Source of the DNA: JAGQNP01 sp038257245
Lineage (GTDB): Bacteria; Patescibacteriota; Saccharimonadia; Saccharimonadales; JACQNP01
Direction: 5' to 3'
DNA length: 8,324 nucleotides
Assembly: GCA_038257245.1 (NCBI GenBank)
Contig: JBBSJL010000023.1
Location: 1-8,324, forward strand
Shown: positions 4,135 to 8,324 of the stretch, one piece after another
How positions within the stretch are numbered: position 1 is the first letter of the stretch
Layout: each line of letters begins with the position of its first letter
Position numbers and translations under genes: made by a program
The notes under the pieces: model-generated
Seen by the model: only the letters and a program-made list of their open reading frames with translations
Database searches by the model: none
Told to the model about the DNA's origin: nothing

Positions 4135-4938
4135 ATGCTTAAATCCCTGAAACTTGATCACAAACTAGCTCAGCTAGTTGCTTCTGGTAATAAAACCAGC
4201 ACATGGCGGCTCAAAGATGACAAAAATCTATCCGTTAATGATGAAATTGAACTAATTGATAAAGTTGATGCTGAAAAGCCCGAAACCTGGCTTAAGATAG
4301 GCCTGGCTAAGATAGATAGGGTTACAGAAAAGCGTTTAGGCGAACTTAGTGATAGCGATTTCTCTGGCCATGAAACATATCAATCAACAGAGGAAATGAT
4401 GAATGTTTACAGAGGCTATTACGGCGATGATATTGATAGCAATACTCCGGTAAAGATGCTAGATTTTACTTTCAAACCATACAAAGAACCTCGTCAAGTG
4501 AAAGAATCTCAGATGCAACTGGTTGTAGAAGCCCCAAAGAAGATTAAACTATATGCCGATGGTGGATCGCGCGGCAATCCTGGCCCATCAGCCTCTGGCT
4601 ACGTTTTGTTGGACATGAATGACCAAGTATTTGTAGAAAAGGGCGAATATATAGGTATTACTACAAATAATCAGGCCGAATATCAGGCGCTGAGGTTTGG
4701 GTTAGAGGAAGCCAAAAAGTTAGGCGTTAGAGAAGTAGATGTATATTTGGACAGTTTGCTAGTGGTAAACCAAATGAAGGGCATATTCAAAGTAAAAAAC
4801 CGTGACCTTTGGCCAATTCATGAATCTATCAAAGAATTAGCAACACAGTTCAAATCAGTAACGTACACTCATGTCCCGAGGGAGCTAAACAAGCTGGCTG
4901 ACGGTATGGTAAACCAAACTCTCGACGCTCAAAAGTAA
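4135..4938 (+). CDS. ASCH domain-ribonuclease HI fusion
   Basis: The 267-residue protein has two domains. Residues 1 to about 115 form an ASCH-like (PUA-fold) domain: LVASGNKTSTWRLKDD followed by SVNDEIELID, as in small ASCH proteins proposed to bind RNA or modified nucleotides. Residues about 137-262 are RNase HI, which cuts RNA in RNA-DNA hybrids. Its four acidic positions are D142 (YADGGSRGNPGP), E182 (TTNNQAEYQAL), D206 (VYLDSLLVVNQ) and D256 (ELNKLADGMVN). The second histidine-type loop reads YTHVPRE. The form is bacterial and archaeal-like, without the E. coli basic protrusion. I chose the ATG at 4135, since an in-frame ATG at 4105 lies upstream of the TACAAT box and MLKSLKL fits an ASCH start. 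The ASCH domain may direct the nuclease to particular RNAs; that is inference. Confidence 0.88.
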   Translation: MLKSLKLDHKLAQLVASGNKTSTWRLKDDKNLSVNDEIELIDKVDAEKPETWLKIGLAKIDRVTEKRLGELSDSDFSGHETYQSTEEMMNVYRGYYGDDIDSNTPVKMLDFTFKPYKEPRQVKESQMQLVVEAPKKIKLYADGGSRGNPGPSASGYVLLDMNDQVFVEKGEYIGITTNNQAEYQALRFGLEEAKKLGVREVDVYLDSLLVVNQMKGIFKVKNRDLWPIHESIKELATQFKSVTYTHVPRELNKLADGMVNQTLDAQK

Positions 4939-4940
4939 GG

Positions 4941-4946
4941 TATAAT
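4941..4946 (+). promoter_or_regulatory. rnpB -10 box, 2 nt after the upstream stop
   Basis: A perfect TATAAT begins 2 nt after the ASCH-RNase HI stop codon and predicts a start near 4951-4953, just where the RNase P P1 helix begins. No good -35 is seen within the end of the upstream gene. This lets rnpB be transcribed on its own, although readthrough from upstream remains possible. Confidence 0.7.
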
Positions 4947-4950
4947 AACG

Positions 4951-5292
4951 GGGCTAGGTTATCGGCTGGCCGCTTCCAATTTATTGGGAGAGGAAAGTCC
5001 GGGCAGCGCACGGGAAGACAGTCGCTAACGGCGACCGGGGGTAACCCTAGGGAAAGTGCCACAGAAACGAAACTACCTTTCGGGGTAAAGGTGAAACGAG
5101 TGGGGTAAAAGCCCACAGCCCTCGTCGGTGACGCCGAGGGGAGGTAAACCCTGTCTGCTGCAAGGAGATGAGCCTATCGAGTTCCCTGCTACGGCTTGTC
5201 ATTATATCCGCTCGATCTGCCAAGCAATTGGCCGACTAGATAGATGGTCAGCGCTTTTACGAGTACAGAACCCGGCTTATAGATAGCCTAGC
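4951..5292 (+). ncRNA. rnpB: RNase P RNA (catalytic subunit)
   Basis: This is the ribozyme that removes 5' leaders from precursor tRNAs. The long-range P1 helix is exact apart from one G-U pair: GCTAGGTTATC (4953-4963) with GATAGCCTAGC (5282-5292). Conserved blocks occur in order: GAGGAAAGTCCGGGC near the 5' end, ACAGAAA near 5062 (5' strand of P4), GTAAAAGCCCACAGC near 5105, the L15 loop GAGGTAAACCC near 5141 that pairs with the tRNA CCA, and ACAGAACCCGGCTTATAG near 5264-5282. About 342 nt is in the normal bacterial range and looks like type A architecture, though I did not fold it fully. It is flanked by its own -10 and a strong terminator. Confidence 0.95.
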
Positions 5293-5311
5293 AAAAATAG
5301 ATCATGAAATA

Positions 5312-5333
5312 CCGCCCCGAGAAGGGCGGTTTT
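5312..5333 (+). terminator. Intrinsic terminator of rnpB
   Basis: CCGCCC (5312-5317), a 6-nt loop, GGGCGG (5324-5329) and TTTT (5330-5333), 20 nt past the RNase P RNA. All six pairs are G-C, so this should insulate purD from rnpB transcription. Confidence 0.9.
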
Positions 5334-5341
5334 GCTTATGC

Positions 5342-5390
5342 TTGCACGATAGCACTCAACTACCTATAGTTATTCTCAATATAAGGAGGA
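5342..5390 (+). promoter_or_regulatory. purD promoter and strong ribosome binding site
   Basis: TTGCAC (5342-5347), a 17-bp spacer and TATAGT (5365-5370), with an expected start near 5377. The leader of about 18 nt contains AAGGAGGA (5383-5390), a near-ideal Shine-Dalgarno that ends 4-5 nt before the ATG at 5395. No riboswitch could fit in so short a leader. Confidence 0.7.
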
Positions 5391-5394
5391 GTAG

Positions 5395-6672
5395 ATGGTA
5401 GACGTATTAATTATTGGAAGTGGTGGCCGAGAAGCTGCACTTCAACAGGCAATGTTGGCATCACCAGAAGTGGGCAGAGTCGAGATTCATAGTGATGTCG
5501 AGAAGGGAAAAGAAGCATTTAGCAGTAGTACGGATGTTTTTTCAATAGTTGGTCCCGAAGCAGCTCTTGTTGACGGTGCGGCAGATTATTTGCGGGAAAT
5601 TGGTCATACAGTTCTTGGGGTTAGCGCAGAAGCTGCCCAGTACGAAGCAAGTAAATCCTTTGCCATTGAAACAGTGCCAGAACTATTCCCACGTACTACG
5701 ATTTGCAAGGGACCAGACATGCCGCGAGATGCGATGGCTTTTATGAGAGATAACGCCCACGATACATATTATATTAAGGCCGACGGTTTAGCTGGTGGAA
5801 AGGGTTCCGTAGGACCAAAGAGTGAAGAACATGCCATTGAAGTAGTAGAAAGTATGATGGCTGGTGGGTACGATGGTGCCGGACGCGAGATTATAAACTT
5901 TCAAAAATTAATGAACGGGCCAGAGGCATCACCAATAGCTGTGGTTGGGCGCAATGGTGAGTTTGTAATACTTCCGTACGCGCAAGATCATAAGAAACTG
6001 CTCAACGGTGACAAAGGACCAAATACCGGTGGAACCGGGGCGTACACACCAGTACCAGAATCGGTTATAAATACAGCCGAACATGATCAGATTGAAGACA
6101 TGATCACAACAGCTCTAGAAAAAATGGCAGCCCGTGGAGTCCCAATAGAGCGAGGTGTTCTATATGCTGGTGTCATAAAAGATCTTGGGTATGACGGTCT
6201 ACCAAAATCAGAGCAGATATTTAAATTTATGGAGTTTAATGTAAGGTTCGGTGACCCGGAGACACAAGCCCAGATGGCTTCTATGGTTGGATCGGGCGTA
6301 GATGTATATAGATTATTGCGATCTGCCGCCGAAGGTGATTTGGAACGACCGAATGTCGATCTACAAAAACTACCTGTAGCAGCTCTGACAGTAGCACTCA
6401 TGGCAAAGGGATATCCTGTTAAAGCGGAGACCGGTCAACAGATCTATGGACTCGATCAAGAATACGAAGGAGTGACCTGGCAAAGAGCGGGAATGAAGCT
6501 CAACGAAAACGGGCTATGGGTTACATCGAGTGGTCGTGTTATCTACGGTACTGGTATAGGCCCATCAATTGATGAGGCAGTATCCAAGGTATACTCTGCA
6601 ATAGGGGAAAATGGTGTCCACTTTGATGATATGCAATACAGAACTGATATTGGCTATCAAGCAAGAAGCTGA
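5395..6672 (+). CDS. purD: Phosphoribosylamine-glycine ligase (GAR synthetase)
   Basis: PurD joins glycine to 5-phosphoribosylamine using ATP, the second step of purine synthesis. The 425-residue ATP-grasp protein shows IIGSGGREAA (6-15), IVGPEAALV (51-59), IKADGLAGGKG (127-137), GPEAS (175-179), QDHKKLLNGDKGPNTGGTGAY (197-217), LYAGV (256-260), FNVRFGDPETQ (281-291), AKGYP (337-341) and SSGRVIYGTGIG (378-389). Two oddities: the usual GGREHA reads GGREAA, and the N-terminal domain is about 17 residues shorter than E. coli PurD before VGPEA, lacking the PGNAGT loop. The ATP-grasp core is intact. No other purine gene is nearby, so it may salvage phosphoribosylamine, act with distant genes, or have shifted substrate. 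It has its own promoter and a TGA stop. Confidence 0.93.
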   Translation: MVDVLIIGSGGREAALQQAMLASPEVGRVEIHSDVEKGKEAFSSSTDVFSIVGPEAALVDGAADYLREIGHTVLGVSAEAAQYEASKSFAIETVPELFPRTTICKGPDMPRDAMAFMRDNAHDTYYIKADGLAGGKGSVGPKSEEHAIEVVESMMAGGYDGAGREIINFQKLMNGPEASPIAVVGRNGEFVILPYAQDHKKLLNGDKGPNTGGTGAYTPVPESVINTAEHDQIEDMITTALEKMAARGVPIERGVLYAGVIKDLGYDGLPKSEQIFKFMEFNVRFGDPETQAQMASMVGSGVDVYRLLRSAAEGDLERPNVDLQKLPVAALTVALMAKGYPVKAETGQQIYGLDQEYEGVTWQRAGMKLNENGLWVTSSGRVIYGTGIGPSIDEAVSKVYSAIGENGVHFDDMQYRTDIGYQARS

Positions 6673-6693
6673 AGAATAGTTGGTTGCTAGACC

Positions 6694-7125
6694 CTATCTT
6701 GTAAGCAAAAACCGGGGTTTGTCGGTCGCTATAATAATCTTCTTCTTCATATTATCGAGTTTTATAAGATGTGTGTGCTGGTGAACAACTGATTTCATAC
6801 CGTTGCTAGCAGCCCGCGCGTAAACAGAATAGCCTTTGTTTTCGTACTCGGCAATAATCTTTAAATATTGTTTTTGTTCGGCAGGATTAAAATTTGAAAT
6901 GGAATCGACATGTCGTACCGGTGTTACTAATAGGTGATCAATTACGCCGCAACTGTCCCACACATCATAAGGAAAGATGTTTACTACTAGGTGAAATTCG
7001 GGGTATTGTTTTATTACTTGCTTGTGACTAGGGTCAAATTTACAAAATTCACAAACACCAGAACCTCTAACGCCTTTAGTATGGGCAACAAATATTTTAT
7101 GGTTTTTGCGTTTTCTAGTCGACAT
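6694..7125 (-). CDS. HIT-family nucleotide hydrolase or transferase
   Basis: The 143-residue protein carries the histidine triad at the expected place: SVVHQHTHLIKL (112-123), where the middle histidines act on the alpha-phosphate of nucleotides. HLLVTPVRHVDSI (64-76) matches the family's core strand, and CEFC (25-28) is a likely zinc-binding pair. The members are AMP-releasing hydrolases of dinucleoside polyphosphates or nucleoside phosphoramidates; which one cannot be told here. The basic start (MSTRKRKNHK) is unusual. There is no Shine-Dalgarno, and TATACT (7141-7136) ends 10 nt before the ATG, so the leader is nearly absent. It converges on purD with 21 bp between stops and no terminator there. 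Confidence 0.9.
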   Translation of the reverse strand: MSTRKRKNHKIFVAHTKGVRGSGVCEFCKFDPSHKQVIKQYPEFHLVVNIFPYDVWDSCGVIDHLLVTPVRHVDSISNFNPAEQKQYLKIIAEYENKGYSVYARAASNGMKSVVHQHTHLIKLDNMKKKIIIATDKPRFLLTR

Positions 7126-7135
7126 GGTTGTTTCT

Positions 7136-7141
7136 AGTATA
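7136..7141 (-). promoter_or_regulatory. -10 box of the HIT gene
   Basis: TATACT on the minus strand ends 10 nt before the ATG at 7125, giving a predicted leader of only about 3 nt. No good -35 is seen; the hairpin at 7149-7170 fills that region. HIT can thus be transcribed separately from the rplT operon. Confidence 0.45.
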
Positions 7142-7148
7142 CAGTATT

Positions 7149-7173
7149 AACACCCCTGGAACGGAGTGTTTTT
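7149..7173 (+). terminator. Plus-strand terminator between HIT and rplT
   Basis: AACACCCC (7149-7156), loop TGGAAC, GGAGTGTT (7163-7170) and a T-run to 7173 read as an intrinsic terminator on the plus strand. The only plus-strand gene upstream is purD, ending at 6672, so a purD transcript could run antisense through HIT and stop here. On the minus strand the same stem follows rplT but has only TT after it, so it would end that operon weakly. Confidence 0.55.
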
Positions 7174-7195
7174 GCTATACATTTTTACGTACTAT

Positions 7196-7546
7196 TTACT
7201 TGGCTGGCTTAGCGGTCTTTACGACTGTTTCGAAGGCTTTTGGTTCGTTAACAGCTAGTTCTGCTAACACTTTTCGGTCTAGTTCGATCTTTGCGCCTTT
7301 TAGGGCAGCGATTAGTCGGCTGTAGGTTGTACCGTTAATACGAGCAGCTGCGTTGATGCGTACGTTCCATAGTTGTCGGAAAGTTCGCTTACGATTGCGT
7401 CGATCATTGTATGAGTTAACTAGAGAACGGGTAACCGCTTGCTTGCCGCGCTTGATACTTACTCTGTTAGCGTGGGAAAAACCTTTAGTAGCTTTTCGGA
7501 TTTTCTGATGTTTCTTGTGTCCTGCGACACCTCTCTTAACGCGCAT
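7196..7546 (-). CDS. rplT: 50S ribosomal protein bL20
   Basis: The 116 residues match bL20 along the whole length: MRVKRGVAGHKKHQKIRKATKGF at the start, RNRKRTFRQLWNVRINAA (51-68), and the C-terminal domain YSRLIAALKGAKIELDRKVLAELAV. bL20 is needed early in assembly of the large subunit. The very basic first half threads into 23S rRNA. Its ATG shares one base with the rpmI stop (TAATG), implying translational coupling, and GGAG lies within the end of rpmI. In many bacteria bL20 represses this operon through an mRNA structure; I did not find that structure here. Confidence 0.97.
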   Translation of the reverse strand: MRVKRGVAGHKKHQKIRKATKGFSHANRVSIKRGKQAVTRSLVNSYNDRRNRKRTFRQLWNVRINAAARINGTTYSRLIAALKGAKIELDRKVLAELAVNEPKAFETVVKTAKPAK

Positions 7547-7743
7547 TATTTAGCTCCTAGTCTTAGTTTCATATTCTTGGCACTCTTACCAACAATTTGG
7601 TTTCCGATAGCCATACGTCGTTTTCGTGACTGGCTCTTCTTACGCAAAAAGTGATTCCCGCCGGCGTGTCCGAGCAACACCTTACCTTTTTTGGTAATGC
7701 GTACTCGCTTTTTAGTTCCACTATGAGTCTTTAGCTTTGGCAT
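7546..7743 (-). CDS. rpmI: 50S ribosomal protein bL35
   Basis: This 65-residue basic protein has the bL35 pattern: MPKLKTHSGTKKRVRITKKGKV, GHAGGNHFLRKKS (25-37) and KRRMA. The length is normal. Its start overlaps the end of infC by 23 nt, and AAGGAG precedes the ATG inside infC. It ends in a one-base overlap with rplT, forming the standard infC-rpmI-rplT operon. Confidence 0.96.
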   Translation of the reverse strand: MPKLKTHSGTKKRVRITKKGKVLLGHAGGNHFLRKKSQSRKRRMAIGNQIVGKSAKNMKLRLGAK

Positions 7744-8251
7744 TTACGCTGCTCCTTATTACAAAATTTAGTTGTCGGCCAGCAAATTGTGGCTTCTGTT
7801 CGACCACGATTGCATCACCATAATCTTCGATTATCCTCTCGGCCAATTTGAATCCTAGTTCCTTGTGAGCTAGTTCACGACCGCGATACATAACTGTTAA
7901 TTTGACCTTGCTGCCAGCTTCCAAAAAGCCATTCACCTTGTTCAGCTTTACCTCAAGGTCATGATCGCCGATTTTTAGACCAAATCGCATCTGTTTGAGT
8001 TCGGAAGCTTTTGAATTCTTCCTGCTCTTTTGAGCTTGTTTGGTCTTCTGGTAATTGTATTTACCCCAGTCAACGATCTTACACACCGGTGGGTTAGCAC
8101 CAGGAGAAATCTCCACCAAGTCTAGTCCACGTTCTTCGGCTGCTTTCAGGGCTTCGTGTTTAGCTAAAACTCCTAATTGCGAACCATCCTCGTCGATAAC
8201 TCGTAATTCTTTGGCCTGAATCTGATGATTCAGACGCGTTTGTTTGCTGAT
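7721..8251 (-). CDS. infC: Translation initiation factor IF-3, ATC start
   Basis: IF3 binds the 30S subunit, checks start codon and initiator tRNA, and keeps subunits apart. Starting at ATC (8251), the 176-residue protein fits the family: N-domain with ELRVIDEDGSQLGVL, SPGANPPVCKIVDWGKYNY and a basic linker, then the C-domain with KQMRFGLKIGDHDLEVKL, FLEAGSKVKLTVMYRGRE and PQFAGRQLNFVI. AGGAG (8263-8259) stands 7 nt before the ATC. The frame stays open back to a TTG at 8320, but that TTG overlaps the -35 box, so the longer form cannot be made from this promoter. IF3 genes commonly use rare starts such as ATT or ATC, which lets IF3 limit its own synthesis. The gene overlaps rpmI by 23 nt. Confidence 0.93.
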   Translation of the reverse strand: MSKQTRLNHQIQAKELRVIDEDGSQLGVLAKHEALKAAEERGLDLVEISPGANPPVCKIVDWGKYNYQKTKQAQKSRKNSKASELKQMRFGLKIGDHDLEVKLNKVNGFLEAGSKVKLTVMYRGRELAHKELGFKLAERIIEDYGDAIVVEQKPQFAGRQLNFVIRSSVNAKAKDS

Positions 8252-8288
8252 GGACTTTCTCCTCTTACTAACGTAACTGGTTTCACCA

Positions 8289-8317
8289 ATACTAACAGAT
8301 AAGAGTTCAGAGGTCAA
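8289..8317 (-). promoter_or_regulatory. Promoter of infC-rpmI-rplT
   Basis: On the minus strand TTGACC (8317-8312), a 17-bp spacer and TAGTAT (8294-8289). The expected start near 8282 leaves a leader of about 30 nt that contains the Shine-Dalgarno AGGAG at 8263-8259. The leader is too short for the long attenuators seen upstream of infC in Firmicutes. Confidence 0.7.
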
Positions 8318-8324
8318 CAAAAAA

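Noticed and set aside
4850..5116. Minus-strand open frame of 88 codons
   Set aside because: It lies across the end of the RNase HI gene and the RNase P RNA; the structured RNA explains the sequence.
8252..8320. Longer IF3 starting at TTG 8320
   Set aside because: The extra residues do not resemble IF3 and the codon overlaps the promoter -35 box.
1..8324. CRISPR array, insertion sequence or prophage genes
   Set aside because: No regularly spaced repeats, transposase, integrase or phage structural gene is visible.

Overview
The window is a compact, fairly AT-rich bacterial chromosome segment. I infer a member of the Candidatus Saccharibacteria (TM7) or a related Patescibacteria lineage. The reasons are short genes with tiny spacers, a low-GC genome that nevertheless carries an actinobacterial-style WhiB protein, an ASCH-RNase HI fusion, and standard use of TGA as a stop (which argues against Gracilibacteria/SR1). 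The lineage is inference; no marker here proves it.

Layout. Positions 1-309 hold a probable frame-broken small gene and a promoter. An unrecognised 257-residue protein lies at 310-1083 (+). The 613-base gap at 1084-1696 is not empty. On the minus strand it carries a tRNA-Pro(GGG) with encoded CCA, a 46-nt hairpin/terminator that begins inside the tRNA 3' end, and two diverged copies (about 101 and 104 nt) of an unidentified structured RNA-like element. A broken 5' half of a second tRNA-Pro sits there too. Next come an alpha/beta-hydrolase-like gene (1697-2329, possibly cut short by a G-run indel), a WhiB-like Fe-S regulator (2465-2770), and a minus-strand pair: queA (4097-3048) followed by a small membrane protein. 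Divergent from queA, 37 bp away, is an ASCH-RNase HI fusion (4135-4938). It is followed at once by rnpB (RNase P RNA, about 4951-5292), a clear terminator, and purD (5395-6672). On the minus strand a HIT hydrolase gene converges on purD, and the translation operon infC-rpmI-rplT fills the right end.

How it fits together. Much of the window is about tRNA and translation: QueA (queuosine precursor), RNase P RNA, tRNA-Pro, IF3, bL35 and bL20. The genes show two translation-start styles. The unknown 257-aa gene, purD, infC, rpmI and rplT have Shine-Dalgarno sequences. The hydrolase, whiB-like, queA, ASCH-rnh and HIT genes have a -10-like hexamer ending 7-10 nt before the start codon and no Shine-Dalgarno, which predicts leaderless or nearly leaderless mRNAs. 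infC appears to start at ATC.

Most novel candidate: the paired RNA-like elements around tRNA-Pro. In both copies helices are kept while their sequences change, and G-U pairs form only if the minus strand is the transcribed one.
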